In this document: one piece after another, positions 22,365 through 32,903 of the stretch
Layout: each line of letters opens with the position of its first letter
Numbering within the stretch: position 1 is the stretch's first letter
NCBI GenBank assembly: GCA_020631735.1
Contig: CM036223.1
Coordinates: 8,594,191-8,658,190 of the forward strand
Direction: 5' to 3'
DNA from: Saccharum officinarum
Taxonomy: Eukaryota; Streptophyta; Magnoliopsida; Poales; Poaceae
Length of the DNA stretch: 64,000 nucleotides
Notes under the pieces: model-generated
Seen by the model: the letters and a program-made list of their open reading frames with translations, nothing else
Database searches by the model: none
Told to the model about the DNA's origin: nothing
Program-made: the position numbers and the translations under genes

Positions 22365-22651
22365 ATTGCCTCCCTCTTCTTGTTCATGTTGACCTCAAAA
22401 TTTGGATCCACCTTGACTTTTCCCTTATTAGACTGATTTTGAAGACAGGGGAAACCATAATGCTTACAACAGTGACGTTGTTCCTGCCTCCTAAGTGCCT
22501 TACTATCAACATCTTTATTGGATTTCATATTCTTCCAAGCTTCTACTACTTGTATCTTCTCTGGCCTCTTGGATATGTTGGCCTGATCTTGAGATGAGCA
22601 TGGTTGAGAATTTCCACATTGAGCCATTTCTTCTAGTAATTGGTTGTGCAT
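22365..22651 (-). CDS. Unidentified ORF at the 5' end of element H, cut by element B
   Basis: From ATG 22651 about 95 codons run to the insertion point; the remainder is off-window. The protein begins MHNQLLEEMAQCGNSQPCSS, is hydrophilic and Lys/Gln-rich, and contains a Cys/His cluster (HCCKHYGFPC) that could bind metal. It occupies the place where B, D, E and G carry their extra ORF, but I see no similarity to those proteins and the ATG is not directly preceded by AG. It could be another type of accessory ORF, a captured host exon, or the start of gag. I do not recognise it. Confidence 0.4.
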
Positions 22652-22900
22652 TGCTAATGGCTTCTCGTCAAATGTGAGCAAGAACGGCACAATTCAGTCC
22701 TCTTAACCTCTGAAGTCCATAGCCTTCTCGTCACGAGCCGTCTAATAGACAAGGAGAAAAGGTTCAAACTGGAGACAAGCTTTTTATAATAGAACAGGGA
22801 TAGAATTAAGCATAACTTTGAGAAAATAACAAAGTTAAAGTGAAAGCAAGAAATAGGCAAAAATGAAAACATGCTAAATGTCCAGTTCTAACTAGGTTTG

Positions 22901-22930
22901 CGTCCTACAGTCAGCATTGCTCTGATACCA
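22901..22930 (-). promoter_or_regulatory. PBS and leader motif of element H
   Basis: GCTCTGATACCA at 22919-22930 on + is the exact inverse of the tRNA-Met type PBS, three bases from the LTR. CGTCCTACAGTCAGC at 22901-22915 is the leader motif shared with A, D and G, with one change. Confidence 0.85.
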
Positions 22931-25180
22931 CTCTGTCACACCCGGTTTTAACTACAAAACCAGACATACACTATATGTGAAATAAAGAAGTCAAATCTCA
23001 CATATAGCCACAGATAAGTGTAATATTAAAAGACAAATGCTTAATAAACATAACTCAATAGTATAAAATATACCTTAGAGGCAACATAGCGAAAAGACAA
23101 CTCTAAACACCGGGTGTAGACTTCACTCCAGGAACAAACTGACTGGTTGATCACAAGCCTATTAACTCCAGAGACTATCCTGAGGTGTGGAAATAGCAAG
23201 AGTGAGTCCATGTCGAACTCAACAAATATAACACGGGGTTCATGAGGCTCAAAAGGCTAGACACTGGTTTACTGCATTTAGCTTTTAATTGTCACAATTT
23301 TATTTCATGAGTAGCATTAGGTTTGCATTAATCCCACAATAAACATATGATCAATGTAAATATGAATAATGAATAGCAAAACACATATTAAACTAATAAA
23401 TGTTCATCTATTCTGTGAAGGTCCAAGGCCACTCGTGACCGTGAGCACGGCTAGTATACCAGTTTATTAAACTCTGCGCAGAGGTGTACACTTTCACTGT
23501 GAGTCGTGATTACCCATATGCCCGGGATCACGACTCCCAAAATACTTCCAAGGTGAGCAGGCAGGGAAACACTATGAAGCCTTTCAAAGGTTCGTCTAAC
23601 AAGTTAGGGCCGCTAGGTTTCTAAAGTCAGTCTGTGTGATTCTACCACGTAGGGATCCACAGTCTGCTCTTCCCCATTTGCGCCATAAGGGTAACCTTTA
23701 ACAAGCTAGAAAAGGTCCTCATACTGAGCAAAAGCCAGAGCCATTATAGCCCTCACAGTTGTACTGTAAATCCCGGATGTTTGTTCACAGATGAGTCCTT
23801 GTGGAGAGAAACTAGAGCACCAAAAATAACCCCATGCTCTAGCCCTCTTTAAATAGTAATCAAAAAGTTATCTTTTAGTGTTGTTGCATATTCCATTAAT
23901 CATATTACAAGATCATAGTTTATGTTCAGCGCTAGCAAAAGCTACCCAATGCAAAATCCCATAGGTGACAAGGTATAGATCAAAAACTAGGAAAATCCTT
24001 AATGGCAATTCAATATAGACACATGCAATATAATTTTATGTAGTTAAAGTGAATAGAACAATAAGGAAATCCCATGTTATACTTGCCTTAAATTGATATC
24101 CTTCTTTCTGTAGATTTGTCACCTCCAAAGAACTGTTTCTTGATTACCACGTAAATCTCACCGACTGGACATGATTGTAAAGCACCACACAAGCATCCAT
24201 ACAATCATACATGATGCAAACAATAGATCTATATTAGAACAGTACACCAATCATACAAAAATAAGTAAAAGAGTTTGAAACACGATTCTACGCATCGCTA
24301 CGAACACAAAGTCGCGAAAAGCACGCTAATCGGAGCTACGATTGAAAAGATACAACTACCGATAGATTTACCCATAAAACTATTAACTTCATGTATCTTA
24401 ATGGTATAAAAACATATATAAGATATTTTATAGAGATTATAATTTAACATATTTAGATTCAAATTATAAAACTAAAGTAAAACAAATCATATTTTATTTA
24501 CAAAACCCAGTTGCATAATTGTTATTTAAGATATGATTCAAACCATGAAATTCCAATATTAGCGACATGATAAACACTATTACAAATGCGTAGATCCCGT
24601 TGCTATGAATCTAACGCAACTTGAATGGCTTAAAACGGAGTTGAAACGTAGAAGATATGAAATAAACAAGATTTCCTCTATTAAAATAATGGATTAAATT
24701 TAATCATGAATTTTAAAAGTTGAAAACCTACTTAACAGTAGTACTAACATGTAGATTATGAAATTACGAACCTAACGCAATTTGAACGGGTCAAATCGGA
24801 GATAAAACGGAGAAATTATGACTAAAAAACTCAGTGGCAATTCTGTAAATAGCTGAAAACGTATTTCTGAACTTATCAAAACGGATCTACGTTTTTGGAA
24901 AGAGAAAACGTATTTTCGGAATGCGTTTTGGACTGTGGGTTCTATACTTAAAATTCCCAGGGTCTCTTTAGCAAAAGTGTCGGCCGAACCGGTATCTCTA
25001 ATCCTCGGCCGTTGGATTCAAAATGGATGGATCGGATCGGGTACATCCGGCGGCGGCGCTCGGCCGAAAACGGTCACGACGGCGAGTCCCGCGGCGGCGC
25101 CATCGCCGGAGAACACTGTTTCACGATTCAAAGCTCGAGCTCGCGAAAGAAAGGTACCGGCAGGTAGAGCAAGACACGGC

Positions 25181-25190
25181 GATCTCACCT
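25181..25190 (-). promoter_or_regulatory. Candidate 5' splice donor in the H leader
   Basis: Minus strand AGGTGAGATC, about 162 bases after the TATA box. The spacing is close to that in D and the solo LTR (about 155). Inferred donor. Confidence 0.4.
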
Positions 25191-25348
25191 CACTTGAAAA
25201 CGGAGCTAAGAATGAACCGAGGGAGACACGCGGCTTGGAGAGGCGGACGGTGGCGGCGAGATAGGGCCTCCGCTCGTGGTGGCGTCTTGGAAATGCGGCT
25301 GACGCTGCGAAAGAGATGGATGAGGGCGGCTATGCGCGGCACCCTTGG

Positions 25349-25355
25349 TTTTATA
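25349..25355 (-). promoter_or_regulatory. TATA box of the H LTR
   Basis: On the minus strand GGGCTATAAAACC. Upstream (25500-25640) are several GGCCCA/TGGGCC words resembling plant site II (TCP) promoter elements. A donor-like GAG followed by GTGAGA lies at 25188, about 162 bases downstream. Confidence 0.6.
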
Positions 25356-25909
25356 GCCCAGAGGCGCTCTAGATAAGGAAAGGGGAAGATTTGGATGCGG
25401 GATTTGGCATCGGTGAATTTGGTAAGCGTTGTTGCCGACGGCTTGAGGAGGAAGGCGCTCCTGACATGTGGGTCTGCGATGTCAGCGACGGCATGCGGAC
25501 GCTGGTGCGCGCGCGCGAGCTGGGCCTGCGACGGCTCGCTGGGCTCGGCCCAAGCGGGAAGCGAGGGAGGAGAGCAGGCCGCGCACGTGGAAGACAGGCG
25601 GGGCGCGCTGTCGGGCTGCTGCTGGGCTAGGCCGAATCCGAGAAGAGAAATGAAAATCCTTTTCTTTTTCTTTTCCAATTTTTCAAAGTATTTTCCAAAT
25701 AAATTTTGAATTCCCTTTTTAATTTAATTTAAACCACTCAATACTAAATTTCAAATACAGCAGCATGAATGCACAAGCATGTTCCTACCCTTATATTTGA
25801 TTTTAAGTTAATAAAAATTATTATTATTCTAGGTTGAAATGTGCACAAAAATACATAATTAAATCATTTTAGTTCTATTTTCCAAATAAGCAAATTTTAG
25901 GGTGTTACA

Positions 25910-26021
25910 CCATCTAGCAATGCTGAAGGACTTTCCTTTTGACAACCTAACATGGATATTTCTTTGCATGAGTTCTACCTTATTTTTTTACCAATATCTT
26001 TGAATATTTAACTTCATGCAG
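25910..26021 (+). other. Terpene synthase intron remnant upstream of last exon
   Basis: This AT-rich stretch ends in a pyrimidine/T-rich run and TTCATGCAG, a good 3' splice site. It is what remains of the gene upstream of the last exon after insertion of element H at 25909/25910. The previous exons must lie left of the window, beyond H and its nested elements. Confidence 0.55.
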
Positions 26022-26321
26022 CGAGAGTAACTGATCCCTCATGTTGCTTCAACAATCGATAGCTATATGAAGGAGCACAATGTTTCGATTGAAGTTGCAC
26101 GTGAGCAGATACACAAACTAAAAGAGGAATCATGGAAAGATTTTAACAATGAGTGGCTGAATCCAGATAATTCCTATCCAAAGCCACTATTGGAGCGGAT
26201 ATTCAACCTGACAAGGACAGTGGAGTTCATGTACAATCAAGAGGATAATTTCACAAATTGCTGCAACTTACAGGATACTATCCATTTGTTATTGGCGGAA
26301 CCATTTCTCATTCCAGTTTAG
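26022..26321 (+). pseudogene. Terpene synthase, last exon (pseudogene)
   Basis: The translated exon ends a typical plant terpene synthase C-terminal domain: HVASTIDSYMKEHNVS, then EESWKDFNNEWL, PKPLLERIFNLTRTVEFMY and a C-terminus LLAEPFLIPV with stop TAG at 26319-26321. The family (sesqui-/monoterpene cyclases) ionises prenyl diphosphates; the metal-binding DDxxD and NSE motifs lie in earlier exons, not here. A TAA at 26028-26030, third codon after the splice acceptor, lies in frame before the conserved block, so the exon is broken even apart from separation from its upstream exons by H. An ATG at 26067 opens the remaining 84 codons, but this is not a functional start. Homology is clear; exact subfamily is not. 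Confidence 0.85.
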
Positions 26322-27040
26322 TATTTTTCTATTGGCAACGAGCAAATAAACTGTTATGGTACAGTATGACGGTTTTTTCTACACAAACTTGTAGCTACTC
26401 ACATCATCAATGTACCACTATGTGTATGACAGCATACACATTTACCATTTTTATTATTTCTCTATTTACACATTGTCATAAACTTCAAATTGAAATACAT
26501 GAAAAGTTTAAAGCATGTCCTATTATTTAGTATGTTGTTATAATACTTACATTTTGGTGCATAATTCATAAATATAGGTATATGTCCAAATAGTCTACGT
26601 ATACTCTCACATACTCCGTCTATGTACTGTCCAAGATGGGTAGTAGGATCACATACTCAATGCTCATCTCATTCCTTGGGTTACTAGGATCACATATAGG
26701 TGAGAGTAGTTACATACATATAGTGTGGGATCACTATACCTAAAATCCTGCTTGGGTTACTTGGGAATTTTGAGAATTACTCCAACTAATAAACCCCTTC
26801 TAACTAGATGATTTGATCCATAAAACCTGATTAAGACAAGTGGATTAAGATTTGACATCTCACCTAGGGCAACAACCGTTCCAACAACCTACTCCTTTTT
26901 ATTTTTCCTTTTCATCTCACGGGAATCCTCGTCGTCGCTACGATGGGGTCATTGGTCCGATGGATTTTCGTAGAAGAACGTGCACGTCAGCACAGGTGGC
27001 CCTAGTCCCCCACTTCTTATTCTCTCTTCTTTCTTTTCCT
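26322..27040. other. Host 3' flank of the terpene synthase pseudogene
   Basis: No gene is seen. The first 250 bases are AT-rich, as expected for a 3' UTR. From 26570 to 26870 there is repetitive-looking sequence with GGATCACATA twice (26647 and 26689) and TTGGGTTACT twice (26677 and 26752); it may be a decayed small DNA transposon, but I found no terminal inverted repeats. 26890-27040 is moderately GC-rich and not recognised. ORFs here lack family features. Confidence 0.4.
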
Positions 27041-29184
27041 CGTAACACCCAGAATATTCAAGTTTTGGGAATAGCTAAAATTTGATTTAAATATGCCCTA
27101 GTTTTTTAGCATAAATAATATAGAGAATATTTTAATTGGGATCAAAAACTAAAAATGTTCGGTTGGGCATTTGATGATGCATTCATGTTGTTGCATTTGA
27201 TTTATTGTGTGGTGTGGTTTTTATTTCATTTGATTTGGATTCAAAATTCATTTTGAAAATGGTTTTGAAAATAAAAAGAATATGAAAAAATAAATAAAAT
27301 GAGCCATTCATCTCGAGATCAACGGTCGGAGAAGGCCGATACCCTTTGGGCCTGCAGTTTTGCTAAAGAGCCCCTGTACTTCTTTGTTTTCTAACCCGCA
27401 GTCCTAAAGCGTAATCCAAAAATACGCTTTCTTCTTTAGAAAATGTAAATTTCGTCGGTTTAAATGAAAACATGTTTCATATGTTCCAAAGTGATGTTTC
27501 AAAACTTTAAACATCTGTATCTTGCTCATTTTAACTCCGATTTGACCCGTTCAAGTTGCATTAGGTTCATATTCGTGAACTCTATAGGTTAGTGTTATTG
27601 TACAGTAGGTTTGTAGCATTTAAATTTTGAGCTTATATTAAAATAATTATTTATCTGTAGGAAATCTTAGAAAATTCATATCTTTCATGTTTTAACTCCG
27701 TTTTTCGTGATCTTTACGTCTGTGTGACCGTAGCGACGTGTAGAATAGTTTTATAAAACTTTTTATACCATTTTACTACTGTTGGTGCACTATTCTAATT
27801 ATGTTTCTTTGTTTGCTTCGTGTATGATTGCTCGGATGATTATGTGTTGCTGCTTGGTGATCGAGAGTAGACAGTGAGCACTTTCTTGACGATCAGGAGT
27901 ATTACTTTGAGCCAGACCAGCAGTACCAATAGGAAATCTTTGATCAAGGAAAGTATAACATGGGACCATCCTTGTTAACCTATTCACTATAATTGCTATC
28001 ATATGCATGTGTCCTCCTTGGCAACCTAAGAGATTTTAACTTAGTGATTGATATATTGATTCCTTGACACCCATGGGATTATGCATTTGGGTAGCTTGTC
28101 TAGTGCTTGATTCATGAACATTGATCTTGTAATATGACTAATGAATGGTGCGATCAACCATTAAGATGATTTAATTCTTGTTAAAAGGGGACTAGAGCGT
28201 TGTGTTGTTTGTTTATCGCTCTAGTTACTCTTTGTAAGGACTTATCTGTAAGTGGTAACCAGAATTGATAGTACAGCTGTGGGGCTATATGGCTCTGGCT
28301 TTGGTTGTTCAAGATACCTTTTCTAGCTTGTTAGTGGTTACCTTAAATGGCGTAAGAATGACTTGCCACGTTGTGTGTAGGACAACCTCTAGTCTATGAG
28401 TATAGCCGAGAAGGAATTGTGCCATTTGAAAAGGGGGGTTCCTACATCTGCCAACCGAGTGAATCTAATGGCCCTTACTTGTTAGACGAACTTTTGAATG
28501 ACTTTATATGGTTTCCGATGTTTTAGGCCTTGCAAACCCATGCATTTGGAAGTCATGACTCACAGTAAAAGTGTACACCTCTGCGCAGAGTTTAATAAAC
28601 TGGTATACTAGCCGTGCTCATGGATACGAGCGGCCTTGGGTATTCTTATAGAATAAATGATCTCCATTGATATATCATGCTTAATACTGATGTTGTTATT
28701 ATTATGCCATGTTAATGCTATTTCATTATTCTTATTACAATTGATCATTTGTTCATTAAAGGGATTTGGATTACCTTGATGCTATCCAATTGCCAATTAT
28801 ATAATGAATAAAAGCTTAATGCAGTCAAATAGTGACTAGCCTTTTATGCCTCATGAACCTTGTGTTATATTTGTTGAGTTTGACATGGACTCACTCTTGC
28901 TATTCCCACCACAACAGATGAAGATTATGAAGATGATTATCGCAATGAGTACTAGTCTTGGTGTCAACCAGTCACCTACATCCCTGTGTTTGGAGCTTCT
29001 GTCAGAGATTTATTTTTAGTAGATACTCTTTTATGTCTGAGACTATGTGATAAGTATTCATTCGCTATGTAATAAGTACTATGATGATACTATGTAATTT
29101 GTCAACTTATGTGTGCGACTATTTCCTAGGACGCACATGAGTCTTTTATGCATCCTATTTTTATCCTTAAAAATAGGTGTGACA
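27041..29184 (+). repeat. 5' LTR of element G (about 2.14 kb), lacking a GC-rich promoter region
   Basis: It starts near 27041 (CGTAACACCC, first bases mutated from TGTAACACCC) and ends ATAGGTGTGACA before the PBS. From 27540 onward it aligns with the A LTR (TTTGACCCGTTCAAGTTGC and following). The GC-rich promoter block of several hundred bases seen in D, H and the solo LTR is absent and no TATA box was found, so this copy probably cannot start transcription. Confidence 0.8.
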
Positions 29185-29187
29185 AAT

Positions 29188-29217
29188 TGGTATCAAAGCC
29201 AGGTTGACTGTAGGACG
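29188..29217 (+). promoter_or_regulatory. PBS and leader motif of element G
   Basis: TGGTATCAAAGC at 29188-29199 (one change from the usual PBS), followed by GTTGACTGTAGGACG at 29203-29217, identical to the motif in A. Confidence 0.85.
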
Positions 29218-29373
29218 CAAGCCTAGTTAGAATGGTCGTTATTAGCATCCTTGCTTCACTTATTTCATGCTTACCGCTTCCACCTTGTTAATTGCTAAAA
29301 TTTTATGCTTCTTTTGTCTTATTCTATTGTGAAAATATATTGATTCCATCTAACCTATGTCTACATCATGTAG

Positions 29374-30078
29374 ATGTCTCCTCATCCCCGCATGACTGCT
29401 GCATAGTACATTACCCACTTTAAACCCAATGAGCCCCATGAAGATGGTGATCAAGAATTATCGGATGCGAAATCAAGAGTGGGAGACACTTCAATGGAGA
29501 ATCCAACCATGGGATGGGCCACGAAGCTTCACATCATGTTTCCCAAAGTAGATGCTTTCTTCCATGACGTGCTGACAAGGACGTTGGATACCTACTACCA
29601 CAATTGGGAAGCTACGATGGAGTATCGCTACAAGGAGTATATTCATCCTCTGATGAACTCTTACTGGGAGACTGAGTTATGGGTCAAGACAATAGATCCT
29701 ACTACCAGGGTGCCTAAGGTGGAGTCAAAGTTTGTCACCCAGGTGAGCCGGGCAACTGTAGAAACAAGCATGGAAAATGTCGCCTATAATGCGTTCGTCT
29801 TCTACCATGGTCTTCGCTCTGACAAGACGATGAAGGGTGCGCTTAGGCACTTTCCTTGTTTTCTGCATGACAAGGGCATTTGGACCGTACCGCTTGCTGA
29901 TGATACATCCTTGACTCTTCAAGCTACCGTGGAGCTTGGTCGTGAGTTGGCTCTTCATGAAGTGGATTTGAAGGATGAGCTCCTGAAGGAAAAAGAACTT
30001 AAGGAACAAGCTTATAAGGAGATCGATGACCTAAGAGCTGAGCTAGGCTGCCACAAGATTTATGAGAAGCTCAATTAA
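29374..30078 (+). pseudogene. Extra ORF of element G, upstream of gag
   Basis: The frame opens with ATG 29374, directly after TCTACATCATGTAG, and runs 234 codons to TAA 30076-30078 with one TAG at 29404-29406 (codon 11). The N-terminus (MSPHPRMTAA) is not H3-like here. The middle domain aligns with D's extra protein: NWEATMEYRYKEYIHPL with NWHLAVEYVCWEYTHPL, then ATVETSMENVAYNA with ATMEASIEDAAFEA, then a HFPCF/RYFPRA stretch. The C-terminus is a Lys/Glu coiled coil ending DDLRAELGCHKIYEKLN, matching D's DELRANQGMAKIYETLE. So this is a conserved accessory protein of the D/G group, function unknown. The position between LTR and gag is the same as for the H3-tail-like ORFs of B and E. Confidence 0.75.
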
Positions 30079-30778
30079 GATTAGGAAGCCCTTATGTAAT
30101 AAAAATGAGATTAGTATGAGTTAAGTTGAGTTTAGTGGTGTCAAATCTTAAGCGTGGGGTGTGACTATTGGTGTGCATGATGAATTGTTATTATGAAAAT
30201 GTGTGATTTGGATCTTTGTAATGTGTGCTGGAGCTTTGTGGGCATGTCTACAAGTTCCATAGTTAAGGATGTTAAGTTTGATCATGAATATTTAGTTGGG
30301 TTATGTTATATCCTGTTTCTGTCTTTTGCTGATTTCTGAAGCAGTGTGACATGTTTCTGGAATAATTCAAAATCTATTTATGAGACATTTATGAAATTTT
30401 ACTGGATATAACTAGACGTCTGTACCTTTCCAACCCCGCAAGAATCACCTTTTTATCTATTATGAGCTATGAGATATACCTGTTCCAAGTTGAGGTTACT
30501 GTGCAGTCTGGAATTCTGTAACAGTTTCGGTTAAGCTCTGTTTTTGAATAATTTAGTGACAGAATATGAAAAAGTATTATTAACGAAAGTTGTAGGTAAT
30601 TTCATAATCTTTCCAACCATGTAAAGATCACCTTTGTTATACATCTGTAGCTCAAGATATGACAGTTTTACTGAGCCGCTGAAATTGGAACTCGTCCAGA
30701 AAAATTCAGATTTACTTATCTCTTGTATATATCATCCTGGATAATACTAAGATTTGTTTTCTGTCTTTTGGAAAACAG
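30079..30778 (+). other. Spacer between extra ORF and gag in element G
   Basis: Non-coding. It aligns with A 2130-2490 and, inverted, with D 41878-42320. It ends in TGTTTTCTGTCTTTTGG and AAAACAG immediately before the gag ATG, a clear polypyrimidine tract and 3' splice acceptor. Confidence 0.6.
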
Positions 30779-31750
30779 ATGGCAGCTAGAGGAGGCAGAG
30801 GCTATGGCAGGGGCCGTGGAGGTCCTAACCCACCCATCACTATGGAGGAACTTATGAACACGCAGAACCAGATGATGCAGATGTTCATGCAGCACATGCA
30901 GAACAACCCCCTGCAGGAGGACCGCCAGTTGTTCATGTGAGGAACAAACATGGTGAATTCTTGAAAGGACGCCCTCCTGTGTTCTCTCATGCTGCCAATC
31001 CTTTGGAGGCGGATGATTGGGTGCGAGCGGTGGAGAAACAGTTGAACATCGCTCAGTGTAATGATTTGGAAAAGCTGCTATATGCGTCTGGCCAGTTACA
31101 TGGGACAGCTCAGACCTGGTGGGAGTCGTATCAGGCTACACGTCCTGATAATGCTCCTCCTGTCACTTGGAATGAATTTGTTAGAGATTTCAAGGCTCGC
31201 CATATTCCTGAGGGGGTAATTGAGCTGAAACAGGAGGAATTCAGAAACCTCAGGATGGGACATATAAGTGTCAGCGAGTATCATGACAAGTTCTCTTAGT
31301 TGGCTCGCTATGCTCCCAATAAAGTGAGGTAAGATGCAGACAAGCAGTGCTTTTTCCTTAAGGGAATTTATTATGACCTTCGTCTGCAGCTGAAGGGTAA
31401 TAATTATGCAAATTTCCAGGAGCTTGTGAACAAGGCTATTGTGCTGGATAATGAAGGTCGAGAGGTGGACAGAAAGAGGAAGATGAAAGGACAAGGCTCC
31501 GGGAATAATACTCGTCAACGTACAAATTCTCAGCATGACTTTCATCAGATATTCTAAGGATCAGTCAGTCAGTGGAATCGTAATTCCAATCAACAGTGGT
31601 CTCATAATCGGCAGAACAATCAGTTTTAGCGACGATCCCAGTATCAGCAGAACAGATAGTTCCAACAGTAGAGTGGTCAGCAAACCCCACGCCAGGGTAA
31701 TCCCAACTCTACCCCAATGAAGACCAGTGCACCTAGTACTCCCAATCTGT
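30779..31750 (+). pseudogene. gag of element G, broken and interrupted by element D
   Basis: The start is ATG 30779 (MAARGGRGYGRGRGG), just after AAAACAG. The first frame ends at TGA 30938-30940; the homologous frame resumes at about 30937 (frameshift) with GEFLKGRPPVFSHAANPLEA and the WWESYQ motif of the capsid region. Downstream are several in-frame stops, mostly TAG at sites that are CAG (Gln) in D (for example 31298-31300). The Gln/Asn-rich region before the zinc knuckle is cut at 31750 by the LTR of D. Non-functional. Confidence 0.88.
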
Positions 31751-32737
31751 TGTCACACCCATTTAACGACCAAATGGAGTGCATACTCTTATGTGTGCCC
31801 AGAGAACAATCACACATAAGTTAACAAATTATAAAGGATGTATCATCACAAATGTTATTACATCATGATTATTAATACATAGTCTTTACACAAATGTAGC
31901 GGAAGTAAAATATAAACTCTCGTGGTAGCTCCAATCACAGGCACATTGACTGGTTGACTGCAAGTCTAGTAATCTTCAGGAAAGTAGTAGTAGTCACTAT
32001 TTGCACCATCTATTACTCATCCGGGATTTTTATTCAAGTAAGAAAAATAAACAAGCGTAAGTGCATCTCGTACTCAACAAATGTAACATGGGGTTCATGA
32101 GGCTCAAAGGCATAACATTGGTTTATTAGCATGTAGCTTTTAATTAGCATTATTTCAGTATATCAATAATATCAAAGTGTCTCAATGTAAACAATAAACA
32201 AATGATCCATGTGAAATGATTAACGAATAGCAAAAACAAATTCATTATTAATGATCCACTATTCCATAAGGGTCCAAGGCCACTCATGACCATGAGTACG
32301 GCTGTTATAACAGTTTTACACTCTGCAGAGGTTGTACACTTTCACTGCGAGTCGTGTTGCTCATATGCCCGGGTTAATTACTCCCAAAACACTTCCAAGG
32401 TGAGCAGGCAGGGAAACACTATGAAGTCTTTCGAAGGTTCGTCTGACAAGTTAGGGCCATTAGATTTCACTCGGCAAACAGATGTAGAGCCCCCCTTCCA
32501 AATGGCACAATAACACGCAGCCTATACACATGAGGACAGAGGCCGCACTATATCCGATTCATCAAGCCATTCTTACGCCATGAAGGAATATCACTAACAA
32601 GCTAGAAAAAGTCCTTCTATATGACTAAAGCCAGAGCCATTATAACCCTCACAGTTGTACTGTAAATCCCGGATGTTCGCTTACAGATAAGTCCTTATGG
32701 AGAGTAACGAGAGCACCAAAATAATCCCATGCTCTAG

Positions 32738-32903
32738 TCCATTAGTCAATTTACTGTTAAGCACTAGCAATACTAATCCATTAGTCAATTTACATGTTAA
32801 GCACTAGCAACAGTAATAAAAATCATCTTTTAATGTTTATTGCATATTCCATTAGTCAATTTATATGATCATAGTTCATGTTAAGCACTAGCAATACTAA
32901 TCC
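32738..32903. repeat. Local triplication in the D LTR
   Basis: TCCATTAGTCAATTTA starts at 32738, 32777 and 32848, each followed after a few bases by GTTAAGCACTAGCAA, the third after a 20-base insertion. A and G have the corresponding sequence once, so it arose in D's lineage. Confidence 0.7.

Larger units (their letters stand above)
22365..25909 (-). mobile_element. Element H: gypsy-like retrotransposon, 5' part only
   Basis: 5' LTR 22934-25909, PBS 22919-22930, leader with the GTAGGACG motif, and 570 bases of interior before element B interrupts it at 22364/22365. The rest of H must lie left of the window beyond A and B. It belongs to the TGTCACACCC group. Its outer edge at 25909/25910 falls in terpene synthase gene sequence; CCATC at 25910-25914 is the likely target duplication. 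Confidence 0.85.
22934..25909 (-). repeat. 5' LTR of element H (2976 bp)
   Basis: On + it starts TGTCACACCCGG and ends GGGTGTTACA. It shares blocks with A, D, G and the solo LTR (for example the GTGAGCACGGCTAGTATACC region near 23440). A unit around CTAACGCAA(C/T)TTGAA followed by CGGAG is present at about 24596-24650 and again at 24755-24815, a local duplication with 161-base spacing. The GC-rich promoter region is 25020-25630. Confidence 0.88.
27041..31750 (+). mobile_element. Element G: decayed gypsy retrotransposon, 5' part
   Basis: 5' LTR 27041-29184, PBS 29188-29199, extra ORF 29374-30078, non-coding spacer, and gag from 30779, interrupted by element D at 31750/31751. The rest of G should continue right of the window beyond D. 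It is an old copy with many stops and a frameshift in gag. Its extra ORF and gag are related to those of D, so D inserted into a relative. Confidence 0.85.

Noticed and set aside
26258..26530. 90-codon ORF overlapping the end of the terpene synthase exon
   Set aside because: Different frame from the conserved exon and runs into AT-rich 3' sequence.
26570..26870. Possible MITE in the host flank
   Set aside because: Short repeated words are present, but no terminal inverted repeats or target duplication could be found.
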